NCBI GenBank assembly: GCA_023213395.1
Contig: CM041465.1
Location: forward strand, 70,749,741-70,813,740
Source of the DNA: Cycas panzhihuaensis
Taxonomy: Eukaryota; Cycadophyta
Length of the DNA: 64,000 nt
Direction of reading: 5' to 3'
In this document: piece by piece, positions 38,028-51,687 of the stretch
How the letters are laid out: every line of letters starts with the position of its first letter
How positions within the stretch are numbered: position 1 is the stretch's first letter
Position numbers and translations under genes: made by a program
Notes under the pieces: generated by a model
Databases searched by the model: none
What the model was told of the DNA's origin: nothing
The model's input: the letters and a program-made list of their open reading frames with translations, nothing else

Positions 38028-38543
38028 TGTTGGAGAGAGGGATTATTTTCTATTTGTAATATTTTCATTTTGTAACAGGAAAGTTATAACAAATAAATAA
38101 CAATTTACATTTTATCTAAAAAAGTACAAATAAACCATGTACATGACACAGAGATTGGACAGGTGGAAAAACCCCCTAATGGGGATAAAAAAACCACCTC
38201 AAAATAGATATATTTATTAATTAATAAGTAAGAAAATGTTACATAGTTTAGGAGGATCTCATCCTATATCTCTAATATAGACAGGTATTCCAGCCTTCTA
38301 TAATCATAACTAGCATTATTGTAAACTAACAAATCTAACCATTCTAACTACCTCATGATCATTTAGACTAGTATTTCATCCATTATTACCAATTAGGACC
38401 ATCTTCCTAGAATCTAAGAAGAGATAAATAGATGGAGAGGTTTATTGAAAAGATAACTACATTTTTTCAATGAACCTTATAATAATAAGATTATTTAATA
38501 AAGTAATATAAAAGGTAATATTAGATATAATAATATTCTAACA
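38028..38543 (-). repeat. LTR-H, 3' LTR
   Basis: Starts TGTTGGAGAG and ends ATATTCTAACA. It aligns with 51168-51682 throughout, with scattered substitutions. Flanked left by GTTAC. Confidence 0.93.
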
Positions 38544-38654
38544 CCCCCCTTTAATATTATCTTTTATACAATATATAATAGATAAGAAGAAGTAAGAAGA
38601 GAAGATAAAGATGAAGAAGGCTTTAGCATGTTGATCCCCTTTAAAGAGGACTTT

Positions 38655-41600
38655 TTAAATCTTCAATAATTCTCTAAGCTTTAAGAACTTTACTTCAATC
38701 AATGGCTTTGTGAGAATATTTGCAATCTGTAAGTCTATAGGATAATAAGACAAGTAAATAATATCATCATTTACAAGATTACATATAAAGTGTTGATGTA
38801 ATTCTATGTGTTTTATTCTAGAGTGAGCAATAGGATTAGCAGTAATAGAAATCACACTTTGATTATCAACTTTAATTTCAATTAGAGAGTTAGAAAATAA
38901 TTCAAGTTTACTTAATAGAGATTTAAGCTAGAGTGATTCTTTACTAGCTTCAAGTACTCAATATTCAGCTTTAGTTATGGATAGGGTTAATGCTTATATT
39001 TTCTTGCTAGACTAAGTAATTTGTGGAGTTTAAAAAGAAAATGTAACTTATTGTTGACTTGCAATCATTTGAGTCTCCTACCCAGTTTGAAGAGTCTATT
39101 AATTTTAGGTTGGTACGACATGAATGATAGGTTAGGTTATGGAATATTATACCTTGTAGGTATCTTAAAATTTATTTTATAGCTTTCTAGTGAGACACAT
39201 GAGGTTTCTGCATGCATCTAGAGCAAAAAGCTACAGCATATAAGATGTCTGGGTAGGTATGTATTAGGTAGATTGAACTACGTATAAGTTGGTGATAAGT
39301 GATAGGGTCAAATAGAGGTGTAGGATAATTAATTGATAGTTTAACACCTGATTGTAAAAGATTTGAGACTGGTTTAGCATTTTCCATATTAAACATTTTA
39401 ATCAAATCAAGTGTATGCTTAGGTTATGAAATGGTTATCTTTGAATTAGCTTGATAAATTTGCAAACATAAGAAATAATGTAAAAGACCTAAGTTGGTCA
39501 TTTCAAATTTATCCATTAAGATAGTTTTTAATTGATGAATGTTTGAAATTGAAGATTTAGTTATAATTATATCATCTACATAAAGAATTAAGATAGTAAT
39601 ATTCTTCTTTTCTTATTCGAAGTAGAGATTGGGATTATTAATGCACTTAGTATATCCATTTTGTGTAAGGTAGTCATCTATCTTTATATACCAAGCTCGA
39701 GAAGCTTGTTTTAAACCATATAAAGATTTTTTTAACTTACAAACAAGACTAGGATTATCTATGAAACTAGGTGGTTGTTTCATATAGATTTCTTCTTTGA
39801 GATTGCCATTTAAAAAGGTGCTTTTAGCATCCATTTGATGAATTTGCCAGCCAAATTTGGCTGCTAAAGCTAGGATAGTTTCAATAGTATTCATTTTAGC
39901 TACAAGAGCAAAGGTTTCAGTATAATCAATACCATTAATTTAAGAGAAACCTTTGGCTACTAGTTGAGCCTTATATTTTTCACTAGGGGGAAGGGTAACT
40001 AAGTCCCAAATTGAATTCTTTTTAAGTGCATCAAATTCAGCTTGCATGGCTTATTGCCATATTATTTATTTCCTTGGAGGTTTTTAGATCATCTATGGCT
40101 ATAACTTTGGCCATTAGTATAAGAACGAGTTTTCCTAGTATCTGATGGATTTCTAGCATCAGATCTAATATCAAAGAGAGTCTTTTATACCCATACTAGT
40201 TGTTTATTCCTTGTAGAAGTAAAGGTGGAGGGTTAATTAGACAAATTTGATTGATTAATCAGATTTGATATAGAAGGTTCAATTAATGTCTAATTCTAAA
40301 CTTGATTAGACAGGGATTCTATTGATTTAGGATCAACTTGTTTATCAAAAGGGTCTGATAAACAAGTGTTAGTTAACAAACTATCAACAGGAAGTTCTAT
40401 ATAAGTGGTATTTGATGAAGATTCCTCTTCATAAAATACAACATCATGCATAATCGAAATCTTGTGTGGGATTGGATTAAAAGGCCAATAGGCTTTACTT
40501 TCTTTACTGGAGCTAACAAAGATGTATTTAGAACTTTTAGGGTCAAGTTTCTTATGTTTTTCTTTGGGAACATGCCCCTATGTAATGCTTCTAAAGATTT
40601 TAAGATGTTTAATAGAAGGTTTTTAACCAAACCATTTCTATTCTAGTGTAACATTATATAGTGATTTGCTTGGTAATTGATTTAAAAGATAGTTGGAGCA
40701 GGCTATTACTTCAGCCCACAACTTTAGATCTTACATGTAATATACAATGGGTCATTTCTAAGAGAGTATGATTTTTATGTTCAGAAACACCATTTTGTTG
40801 AGGGCTATATGCGATAGAATGCTAGAATCATATTCTGTACTTTCTGTAGTATGAGGTAAGCTTATCACTTAAGTATTCTTTTACATTATCTGATCTAAAA
40901 ATTTTTATTTTAGAGTTGATTTAATTTTCTACTAATGTTTTAAATTCAACAAAGATGTCAAACACCTAACTTCTTATTTTAAGCATATAAAACCAGTATT
41001 TTCTAGAAAAATCATCGATAAAAGTAACAAAATATTTACGCCAGAGTACGATAATACTTGGAAAGGACTATAAATATTAGAGTGTATAAATTCAAGTGGA
41101 ATTTTTACTCTAAATATAGTCTTATGTAGAAAAGGATCTATGTGTTGCTTGTCTGTTATGCAGGCTTTGCAAATACTATAGATTGTACTTAAGGTGGACA
41201 ATCCATGAACCATATCATACTTGCTTAAGTACTAAAGTTTGCCATAACTTATATGGCCAAACTCAACATGCCATAACATACTGATTGGATTAGATTTAGC
41301 TATGAAGCCATTAAAAACTTTTGCTTTAGAGTGTTAAAAACTTGTTAGATTATAGAGACATATTTTATGATCTATAGGTCCTGAAGCAATTATTTTTAAT
41401 TTGTTTAAAGGTTGTTTGGTAACAAATCTATCTTTCTAGAATTTGACAATAAGATCTTTCTAGCAGATTTGATAAATTGAAAGAAGATTTAGTAATAATC
41501 TAGGAATGAAAAATACGTCTTTAATAGAACCGTCTTTCAAAGAAACATATCATGTTCCTTTGATTTTCAGTTGTGAGCCACTTTTGAATGAGATTTCCTC

Positions 41601-41656
41601 ATTGGAATTAAGGTTAGAATGATAGGATAATAAGTATTCTTGGTATCTCATCATAT
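38655..41656 (-). pseudogene. Copia-H pol (integrase, reverse transcriptase, RNase H)
   Basis: Read on the minus strand from 41656. The frame continues the protease segment (HHMMRYQEYLLS), then integrase (about 41250-40700), and a linker. RT follows with FGWQIHQMDAKSTFLNGNL (about 39850), KLKKSLYGLKQASRAWYIKI (about 39730) and an intact YVDD at 39571-39582. RNase H ends KHIELHQHFI and ANILTKPLIEVKFL near 38660. RT and RNase H keep open stretches of 60-90 codons, so this copy is less decayed than B or E, but stops in integrase and RNase H and the split by G make it inactive. Confidence 0.9.
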
Positions 41657-41661
41657 GATGG

Positions 41662-42018
41662 TATTTAGAAACATGAAATCATACACAAATGTTCCCATCT
41701 TTAGAATCTTTAACCATACACAAGAAGCAAACAAGAGTACACATAGAAAACATATGCATAGTACACAGGATTTACGTGGGAAAACCCTTTCAAGAAAAAA
41801 CCCACCACCAAAAGATCCTTGTTGGATCACATTGATTATTTCGCAATGGCTTGATACAATGAATATATAAGGGCTCAAGGCATTTATATTCTTCCAAGAG
41901 GTGTCACCCTAATTAGGGTTGTGACCCTCTGAATAAGTCTCATCTTTTTGCTTAATCACCTTAGTTAAACCACATTAATATTAACATAGTGGCTTAACAA
42001 TTAATTGCCATGTTAACA
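41662..42018 (-). repeat. LTR-G, 3' LTR
   Basis: From TATTTAGAAACATG to CCATGTTAACA; aligns end to end with 47598-47954 with few differences. Confidence 0.93.
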
Positions 42019-42149
42019 TTCCCCCTTAATGTAAATGTGGGGAGCCTACTAACTGCAATAACTATATTATCACGAAGGTTGGGACTATCTTGCAGCTTCT
42101 TTATCCTTGTTGATATATCCCCCCTTAAGGATAATATTAGTAAGTCCAA

Positions 42150-45100
42150 GTCCAGTATACATCTTCATGAATTGATCTTCGGTGAGAGGTTTGGGTAACA
42201 CATCCATAAGTTGAAATTCACTCAGACAGTAGTTGACCTGTAGCTTCCCTGATTTGATCTATTCATGAATGTAATGGTGATGAATCTTAATGTGCTTCGT
42301 ACATATCTAGATTCTTTGATAGGTAAATGGTACTTTGATTATCAACAAAGATAATTAGGTGTCCATTTGAAACTCTAAGAAATTCCAAGAGACCTTGTAA
42401 CCATATGACTTCCTTTGTACCTGCACTGAGTCCCTAATATTCTACTCTGTAGAAGATAGTGCCACTGTCTGTTGCTTCTTTGACCATCATAAAATAAATC
42501 TATTACCAACACGAAACAGATATCCAACAATGGACTTTCGATCATTGAAATCTCCTCTCCAATCAACATTTGTATAGCCATGCAATTGTATCTCTTCACC
42601 TCAATAGTGTTTAAGATCAAGATTGATTGTCCCTTTCAAATACTTTAGAATTCACTTCGTAGCAACCAAATGAGATTCTTGAGGATTCTTCATATAGTAG
42701 GAAACTAACCCGACATCATATGTGATATCACGCCTGGTATGAGTCAAATAGATCAAACTCCCTACCAACAGGAAATACTTTGTGCCATCTATAAAGGGCT
42801 TAGCCATATCCTTTTGCAACTTTGTACCTTTTACATATGGTGTTGCAATTGGTTTGCAATTCTACATTCCAAATTTCTCTAGCAAGTTCTTCACATACTG
42901 CAACTACAACAACACGATCTGGTCATCTCTCTACCTAACCTGAATACCTAAGAAGTAGTAAAGTCTCCTAAGGCCTGTCATGTCAAATAAAGCTCCCAAA
43001 TTAGATTTGAATTTAGAAATAACCTTGCCACAATTATTGCTAATGACTAAATCATCCACATACATAACACAAGTAACTATTAAAGTCCCTCTTCTCTTCA
43101 CATATAAATTTAGGTCAAGTTTTGAAATCTCAAAACCTTTAACTTTGAACTTAGCATCTATCTTTTCATACCAAGCATGAGGTGCTTATTTTAGGCCACA
43201 CATTGACTTCTTTAGACAACAAACAAGGTGCTCCTAGCCATCCTTAATAAATCCTAGAGGCTACGACATATATATCTCCTCCTTTAAATCTCCATTAAGG
43301 AATGCAGACTTTACATCCATGTAGTGTAACTCTCAATTTTAAGCAGCTACTAAGGAAATGAGTAATCAGACCATTATCATTCTAGAGACTAGTGTAAACA
43401 TCTCCTCATAGTTACTTCCTTCTTTTTTCTTGAATCCTTGAGTAACAAGTCTAGCCTAATACTTGTCCACCTTTCTATCAGAGCAAAACTTTATCTTGTA
43501 GACCCACTTGCATCCAACAAGGTTCTTCGTCAGAGGTAATAGAACTAAATCCCATGTATCATTATTTAGCAAAGAACTATACTCCTCCTCTATTGCAACT
43601 CTCTATCATGGATCTCCTTTTACTTCATCAAATGAATCAAGATCACTGGAGTCATTGGTGTCTACCAACAAATTTTGATTGGCATGCTAACTTCTTGTTA
43701 TTCAATAATCAGTTATAGTATGTATCACCACACTAAAATCTTCTAAAGTCTTCCTTGCCCATAAAGGTATTGAAGGACCTGTTGTTAGAGGTACTTTATC
43801 TTGTGGTGGCTCCTCACTATTACTCGTCCCACTTGATCCTTCTTCCTTAGGTGTTCCAGTGACTGGCTCCTTGTCCTCTTCACTTGATGAATTTAGGAAT
43901 GGAAGAAGGGGGGGTAAAAAGGCTTCTATGATGATCAGTCAACATGATACGTCAATGTCTCATTAAATTTTACATCCTAACTAACCACAATCTTCTCCCC
44001 CTATGGGTCCCATAGTCTATAGGCTTTATTCTTACCCCATCAATATGCACTTTAGACTCTTTAGATCCAACTTCTTATGAGTATCATCTGGGATGTGGGT
44101 GTATACAATATACCTAAACGTCCTTAAATGACTAATGACAAGCTTATAACTAGTCTATTTTTCTTCAAGGATCATGCTACAAACAGCTTGAGTAGGTACC
44201 CAGTTTAAAATATAAATAGTAGTCGCCATAGCTTTTGCCCAAAACTTCAATGGTAGGTTTTTAGCATGCACCATACACCTCGCCATCTCCATCATAGTAT
44301 GATTTTTTCTTTCAACAACTTTATTCTGTTGTGGACTATACAAGACTATAAATTTCTACTTTATACCATGATCACCGCAGAACTGATTGAACACATGGTT
44401 ACCGTATTCCTTGCTGTTATTACTTCTTAATGACTTTATTTTCTTATCAAATGTATTTCAACCATCGCTTTCCAATCATGAAAGCAATCAAACACGTCTG
44501 ACTTATTCTTGAGAAAGTAAACCCAAGCCTTCCTATATAATCATCTACAAATATAGGGATATAATGAGATCCTGATATTGAAGGGTTAAGAAGAGGACCC
44601 ATTATGTTTAAATGTATAAGCTCTAACTTCTCCTTAGCTCTCTAGGCATTATCCTGAGCAAAAGGGTAGTAGTGGTACTTGTCATACATACACCCTTCGC
44701 ACACATCATCTAAGTAGGTAACCTACGATAATCCTACCACCATCTTCAACCTCTTTAGCAGTGTAATACTCCTATAATTAAGGTACCCTACGTAATTATG
44801 CCACAACTTACTCACATTATCTACATTGGAAATAAAGGCATAGGAGTTCCTCTAAGATTGAAACTTCTCGAACATCTAGAAGTTGTCTTGACTTTCCCAG
44901 TAGCTATGACAACAAAGTTCTATTTTGGATCTTTAATTAGTCATTTGTCATCATAGAGTTCCACCTTCATACCTTATTTATAGATCTCTTAGGATGAAAG
45001 AAGGTTCAACTGCATCTTCGATACATAATATACCCTAGTAAATTTACCTCCTACAATGGAAACTTCGTCAATACATTCTATCAGCAAATTGTGAATATCT

Positions 45101-46080
45101 CTAAGGAAAATCTCAATACCACTCTAATTTAAAGACATCATATCAAAGTTCCATCTTTGGTAAGAAATGTGCTTCTTCATTCTAGAGTTAAGCACCTAAT
45201 AATCTATTCGATCTGACTCAGTTGATAAGGATTTTGCTCAGATGCAATGAGTAGCAACATTCTTCCCTTTATCATCCTGGTTGACTTTGAACTTATCACG
45301 ATGCTTAAACCAATAGTTCTTCTCACAATGACTATCCTTCTCGTAGTAATTGCATTTCTTGTTGAACTTCTATTTGTCTTAAGAACTTTCTCCTAATCTC
45401 TATATGATCTTCTCCTCCTTAGTGACCTCCTTCGTCTAAGTTTTTATGGTTAGGGCCTGACTTGAACCAAAACCTCTAAGTATACCATGATGTTTGAGCT
45501 TAGCATCCTCTTTTAGAATCAGGTTTTTAAGCCCATCAAATATCTCTACTTCCATCACTTTATCTCTACCATAAATAGTCTAGAATGTAGGAAAGGTAGT
45601 CAGTAGTGTCGACATGATTATTGCGAATAGTAAGACATCATCAATTGAGTTCAACTTTAGTTCCCCTAGCTTATTCTTCAAGTCTGTAATCTTGTTAAGG
45701 TAGGAGTTGATGTTATTCTTATCCTCCATATGCAAGTTGAATAACTACAGCATTAGTACAAGACACATATTCGTCTACCTCTTTTTAAATGTATCACACA
45801 ATTTTATCCATATCTCATCTGGTTCATCTAGATTATGAACCAATGCTCTCTGGTCCAGTGCTAATGACAGTTTCAGTAGTCCCATGGCCATAAATTTCTT
45901 CTCTTTGAGATGAATTCGCTTCTTATGGTCTAATGGAATTACATCCACTTTCACTTTAGTAATTCCCCAGAGTTGATTCATCTCTAAATAAACTCCATAT
46001 TAGCATTCCACTCACTAAAATTGTTGCCATTAAAGATAACTTTGGGCATAATATGCTCTATCTCGAGAAACAAGCTTCAA
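42150..46080 (-). pseudogene. Copia-G gag-pol polyprotein, decayed
   Basis: On the minus strand: gag from about 46080 (PKVIFNGNNFSEWNANMEFI); zinc knuckle near 45340 reading CNYYEKDSHCEKNYW, with the second and last Cys now Tyr; protease region about 45100; integrase about 44900-43990, with an open piece MYSPQQNKVVERKNHTMMEM (44343 downwards). RT is about 43620-42850, with HYMDVKSAFLNGDLKEEIYM and intact YVDD (complement at 43051-43062). RNase H is about 42760-42150, ending IHHHYIHE and VLPKPLTEDQFMKM. Stops mainly replace Gln or Trp. A related RNase H end is seen in element F. Confidence 0.9.
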
Positions 46081-47585
46081 TATAATTTAATCGATACCAA
46101 AAATAAATATCTACAGCATAAAGTGCACCCATGTATCTTCCTTTGACTCACGAGCACGCTTCCAAGTGCATCCAACACTGACTATACCCACGTTAAGTGA
46201 GCCATCGACTATTTTTCCCTCATCAACTATCAATAAATAGCTTTAGATAGCCATGTAAATATCACAACTGACATAAATAAAGGCTTAAAAAAAGATTTTG
46301 TAGATCAAAGGATGACTCCACAAGCAAAGATGCACGGTCTCCAAGTAAAAAAAAACCATGATAATCCTCTTGATCCATGCTAAAAATAGCTCATGAGGAT
46401 TTCATATGATGTCAAGATACTTCATAATATAAAAATGTATTATGTATTAAAGGTCTAAGGGTCTCTTTTATAAAATTCAATTGAGAAGAATATACCAAAA
46501 GGTATATTCGTTAAGTTGTGACCTTTCAATATACATATGCCCTTTTAACTTAAACCACGTGCCAAAAATAAAAGACACAATATTTAGAATATTTACTAAA
46601 TATCAAGCCTTAGTAAATATCACCAAAAGAGATCTCACAAAAGTCACAAAGCACATGATAAGGGGTGTAGCTACCGTAACTTCTCTGTATAGCTTGTGAG
46701 CTTCACGCAGACTAGCCACCAAAGGAATGGGTCTACATAGACCTATATGACTGGTAAACAACCTACACTCACTCCAACAGTCCCTCAAAAATTCCCAACC
46801 ACCTTATTATCAGTGCTTAGCCATGAGACAGGATGCCTAGCTAACATAAAACATGGCTAGCTAGTATAGAAACGCGCCTGTAAAAACACACTCAACTAAT
46901 GTCTAACACACAAATATGGCTATGTTCATGTATATAGCACCCAGCCAACTTGTAATCCACCTAGGCACATAGATAACAACAACAAATAGTGATAAGTATC
47001 CCAGATGTAGGATTATTTCATATAGTAAATAAGGTTCAAACTTATGCAAAGATAATATAACTCAATGAACTTTAGCTGTTATTGCTATGTATTTAGGCCA
47101 GCACTCAGATAAGGATAGAAAACATCGAAACTTGGTTCTAATCACATCCACTAGTGCAAAGAAGAAGCTTCGATAATAATACAGGTTTATTTCATTAAAA
47201 TTTTAGAGGGTTTTGTTGAGAAATAAACTAACTTACATGTATACAGGGATGGGTGTCCTTATGGTCACTGAATCACCATTGGTGCATGCTTTGCTAGCTT
47301 GAATGATTGCTATAGTTCTTCAATCAACTTCAGATGACCCCCAATGAGCCAACTCCAACTACAAACTTGGACTTCACACCTAAATCTTAACTCTAATAAA
47401 TCCTTATGCTCTGTTAAATAGCGATCTTCACTGCTTCAACCACCACTGATACACAGTACCTGCTTCTGCATGTTGTTGGGGTTGATAGACCCTCAAGACT
47501 TGTCTTGGGTTAGATAACATTACTTGGCAATTAACAATCCCACTATCCTAATTAATGTCAAGCTTCAACTATGTAGGACCCTATG
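46081..47585 (-). other. Copia-G leader, non-coding
   Basis: About 1.5 kb between the primer-binding site and gag with no protein-like frame on either strand. The longest open frames (72 codons) match nothing. Confidence 0.5.
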
Positions 47586-47597
47586 ACTTTGATACCA

Positions 47598-47954
47598 TAT
47601 TCAAGAACATGAAATTATCCACAAATGTTCCCATCTGCAGAATCTTTAACCATACACAACAAGCAAACAAGAGTACACATAGAAAATATATACACAATAT
47701 ATAGGATTTACATGGAAAAATCCTTTTCAGAAAAAACCCACTACAAAAAGATCCTTGATAGATCATATTGATTATTTCATAATGGCTTGATACAATGAAT
47801 ATACAAAGGCTTAAGGTATTTATATTCTTTTAAGAGTTGTCACCCTAATTAGGGTTGTGACCCTTTGAATAACTCGTACCTTTTCACTTAATCACCTTAG
47901 TTAAACCACATTAACATTAACATAGTGGCTTAACAATTAACTGCCATGTTAATA
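47598..47954 (-). repeat. LTR-G, 5' LTR
   Basis: From TATTCAAGAACATG to CCATGTTAATA. The terminal bases differ slightly from the 3' copy (TAATA against TAACA). Followed by GATGG. Confidence 0.93.
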
Positions 47955-47959
47955 GATGG

Positions 47960-49035
47960 GATGCACCAGAATCAAGAATCCATAAGGGTGGTTGAGAAGT
48001 TGGAGTAAAAAAAACTGATGTGGAAGCAGTTAGAGAATGGTTAAGATTGTGGGATCATCATTGGATCCCCTTAGAAGCTTTCTAGGCTTTAGAAGCAATT
48101 ATATTCCTACAGATATCAATGGTGTGCCCATTTTTATAATAGTAAGCACAATTAATGTTTTGATTAGAATTAGGATTGGCAATATTCCTTTTTAAGAATG
48201 AATGTCTAGATGTATTCTAAGATTTAGGTGATCTAGAATATTTAGTGTTATGATGAGGATTGTTTAGAGTAGATGAACCTCTATGAGGTTTTTAGGATTC
48301 AATATGATTATGTTGATTATTTTAATAGTTATTTTTATGTTTAGGTTTATTAATTAGTTTTGACTTGGGAAAAAGAGCCTATGAAGCATCTTTAAGTTTT
48401 TTAGTCTGAATCAATATTGTTTGATGTTCAACTAGATGATTCGTTAATTGATTGAAGGAAATTAGTAGATGTCCTGCTTGTTGTCTAATATTTTTGAAAA
48501 GGTTGAATTGTTTTGGAAGTTTATTGATTGTAAGATGGACAAGTGTATCGTTTTCTTTTGCATGTGTTATAGTGACAATTTTATCATCTACTTTTGTGGA
48601 AGACTTTATGCAATTACCTAAGTCTTTGTTGATAAGTTAAAGTTTTGATAAAAAGTCTTTAACTTTATAGAAGTCTTCATAGTTTAAATCATACATTTGT
48701 TATTCTAGAATGACTAGCTTCTAATTATCAACCTTATCATACTTTTCCTTAAGTGAGTTTTAGACTATGGCTAAATTATCTGTATTTGAGAAGTACCGAC
48801 TAATGTCTGGGAAGAGAGAGGTTAGAGTGGTGCCTAGGGCTCTATCACAATTCATCAGGTATACCATATAGGCATTTAATGTTTTATTTGTTGGTTTAAT
48901 AAAATCTCCTATTACATATCACCATAGCTTTTATTGTTTTAGGTGGTGAGATATACGTGTTTTCCAGTCGACACAATTAGAGCCAATTAGTATTAGAATC
49001 GATGTACAGGAGGTAGTCCCTCGCATAAGTGCCAT
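47960..49035 (-). pseudogene. Copia-H gag and protease start
   Basis: Read on the minus strand from ATG at 49035 (MALMRGTTS, then SILILIGSNCVDWKTRISHH). Gag continues through LNAYMVYLMNCDRALGTTL and LTINKLPKQFNLFKNIRQQ. The zinc knuckle near 48140 reads CAYYYKNGHTIDIC: the second Cys is Tyr. The protease motif is intact (WILDSGAS, Asp-Ser-Gly-Ala complement at 47962-47973) and is cut one codon later by Copia-G. A few stops are present. Confidence 0.9.
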
Positions 49036-50220
49036 TTTTGGGACAAACCAACGAAAAGAACCTCTTTTAGGAATGAAAAAATGGAAGAATTTTAAATTAA
49101 ATTATTATTGGAAATGAAGGTGTATTTAGAAAATAAATGTTTTACTGAAGTTAAATTGTCAACATTGCCACTGAACATAAATTCACATTAAACAGTTATT
49201 AACATTGCCACTTAGTCATAAAAGATTCACCATTAACACATTAGTTTACCACTAAAAAATCAAAGGCAGTTCATTCAAATATTTAACATTAATTAGAAAT
49301 GAAGTAAAATAAGCTTATTAATATTAATATTTATATTTAATAATTAAAAAATATTAAATTTTTAATGAATTTTAAGCAATCATGTCAGCATTGCATATAT
49401 TAAAGTTTAAATTGAAACATATGATGGACATAAAGTTATTTCATTTTAGTCTTTAATCAATTACATAATATTTTTTGAAAATCATGCAAAAAATTAATAA
49501 ATTCCATTGAATTAAAATTAGATAATGAATATTTGCTAGCTTAAGATACTAGAATTAATAAATCATAAGAAAAGTTTCTTAAAAATATTACGTACCTTAG
49601 CTTACCTGGTTGTGAATGGAGGCATATCCTTAGGCAAGGTTCTGTAGGTTAAGATGGAATCTAAATGGCTTGAGTATCTAGTCAATGCATATGTATCTGA
49701 ACTACGAATTAGACGTTTCTTTCAAAGTTGAATTTGGACTTTGTATGATGAATTTATAAATGAAGGAGCACAAGCACCCCCTTAAGGGAAAATAATAAAA
49801 ATAATAATTAAAAGGTAAAGCCCCTTTTTAAAAAATAATGAGGTCGCATGATGGTGTAAAGAAACCAAGGGCCTAATGGAGGGGGACTTTATGGATCTAA
49901 AAATTAAATTAAATTAAATTAAACTTTATAAAAAATAAAAAATAAATTAAAAGGTTGAAATAGGGGGGGTGTGGACTCGAAACGTTTATTAATTATTATG
50001 TAATGTTTTTACGTTTGTAAAAATATTACATAAAAAATGATTTATCTTCATGTCCAACGCCTTATTATGAATATCGTTAGGGTTTCATCTTTGGTTTTTG
50101 TTGGTTCTTTGCTTGTGTTTGCAGGTTGCAAATATCTTGACTCCCTTCATGAATGTTGGTTCTATGAGTGTCTCTACTTTGTACTTTCCCTTCTCAAATC
50201 CTCGGTAACATCTCTTCTCC

Positions 50221-50376
50221 ATGCTTTGGTTTGGCAGGTGTCTCTCCTTCATGCCTTGGTTTGGTAGTTGTCTCTCCTCTATGCTTTGGTAGGCGTCTCT
50301 CCTTTGTGATTTGGTTTGGTAGGCATCGCTCCTCTGTGTTTTAGTAGGCATATATCCTTCATTCTTTGGTAGGTTC
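50221..50376. repeat. Minisatellite, unit 24-30 bp, about five and a half copies
   Basis: Units of the form ATGCTTTGGTTTGGCAGGTG then TCTCTCCTTC; some copies lack the second TTTGG and are 24-26 bp. Lies in the Copia-H leader. Confidence 0.85.
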
Positions 50377-51026
50377 AAAGGCAATGTCATTAATGATCTC
50401 TGTTGATCAGTGCTTAATCTTTGGTGGATGGAAGGTCACATTAATTTTCCTTACTAGGGTTTCTTCTCCCTATATGGATTCAACATCTTTTAGCACCACC
50501 ATAACGAGCAAGTGAAAAAGGTGTCTTTGTAACCTTGTCCATCTTCAGGTTATCTTCTTGAGTTGCTATGTATAATTTTTAGTTTTTATTTTCAGATGAA
50601 TTTATGGCTGGGTTGCATACAGATGCCATCACACAAGGGTTTTCTTTTCCTTCATGTTTGCAATTACTGCAGGCTTCTCAATGTATTTTAGAAATAGTGT
50701 AGAAACACTTTACATGGATATTCTCCAAGCTACGACATGTGGCTCTAAGTAATTACAGAGACTGTATGGAGGGGCTTTCTCTTACTTGGGTTTCATTTCA
50801 GTAGTCTTCTCCTTTTTTTTGAAAAATTAACAAAAGATGAGTTCCCAGCTTTGAGAGAGAGCATTTTAGATTCTAGTTTATATACTTTTTTTTTTGTAAT
50901 AGCTTCACAGATGGGCTGTCTAAATGTGTAACAGTATGTAATTTCAGTAGGCTAGACCTACAAAATAGTTGTTAGCAAAGAGACAAAAAAGGACACCTCT
51001 TGGTGTTAGTTTTTTTATATAAAAAG

Positions 51027-51028
<2 letters not shown>

Positions 51029-51079
<51 letters not shown>
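51029..51079. repeat. (TA)n microsatellite
   Basis: About 50 bp of uninterrupted AT alternation in the Copia-H leader. Confidence 0.95.
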
Positions 51080-51081
<2 letters not shown>

Positions 51082-51167
51082 ATACAAGTTTTTATTCCTA
51101 TTAATTTTTGCATATTTATGTATGTATTTTGATTTAAAATTTATTACAAAACCCTGCTTAGATACTA

Positions 51168-51682
51168 TGTTGGAAAGAGGAATTATTTTCTATTTGTAGT
51201 GTTTTCATTTTGTAACAGGAAAATTATAACAAATAAATAATAGTTTGCATTTTATCTAAAAAGGTACAAATAAACCATGTACATGACATAGAGATTGGAT
51301 AGGTGGAAAAAACTCCTAATGGGGATAAAAAAACCACTAAAAAATAGATATATTTATTAATAAATAAGTAAGAAAACGTTACAAAGTTTAGGAGGATCTC
51401 ATCCTCTCTCTCTAATGTAGACAGGTGTTCTATCCTTATGTAATCCCAACCAACATCATTACAAACTAACAAATCTGACCATTCTGACTACCTCAGGACC
51501 ATTCAAAGTAGTATTTCATCCATTATGACCATTAGGACCATCTTCTTAGAATCTAAGAAGAGATAAATAGATGGAGACGTTCGTTGAAAAGATAACTGCC
51601 TTTTGTCAATGAATCTTACAATAATAAGATTATTTAATAAAGTAACATAAAAGGTAACATTAGATATAATAATATTTTAATA
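51168..51682 (-). repeat. LTR-H, 5' LTR
   Basis: Starts TGTTGGAAAGAGG and ends ATATTTTAATA; partner of 38028-38543; followed by GTTAC. Confidence 0.93.
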
Positions 51683-51687
51683 GTTAC

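Larger units (their letters stand above)
41662..47954 (-). mobile_element. Copia-G retrotransposon (minus strand), inserted in the Copia-H protease
   Basis: LTRs of 357 bp each (41662-42018 and 47598-47954). Target duplication GATGG at 41657-41661 and 47955-47959. Polypurine complement TTCCCCCTTAA at 42019-42029. Primer-binding complement ACTTTGATACCA at about 47586-47597. Full domain set present on the minus strand. Confidence 0.95.
49036..51156 (-). other. Copia-H leader, non-coding, with a minisatellite
   Basis: 2.1 kb between the 5' LTR and gag. Contains a tandem repeat at 50221-50376, a (TA)n run at 51029-51079 and AT-rich sequence at 49080-49600. A minus frame over 50390-50085 is open only because of the repeat. 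Confidence 0.55.
38028..51682 (-). mobile_element. Copia-H retrotransposon (minus strand), split by Copia-G
   Basis: LTRs at 38028-38543 and 51168-51682 (516 and 515 bp). Target duplication GTTAC at 38023-38027 and 51683-51687. Polypurine complement CCCCCCTTTAA follows the left LTR at 38544. A primer-binding-like complement lies left of the right LTR (about 51157-51167). Order on the minus strand: leader, gag (49035 downwards), protease, [Copia-G], integrase, RT, RNase H (to 38655). Without G it is about 7.4 kb. Confidence 0.93.

Noticed and set aside
50085-50390. Minus-strand repeat-containing protein of 101 codons
   Set aside because: Its repeats are the translated 24-30 bp minisatellite in the Copia-H leader; no start context or homology supports a gene.
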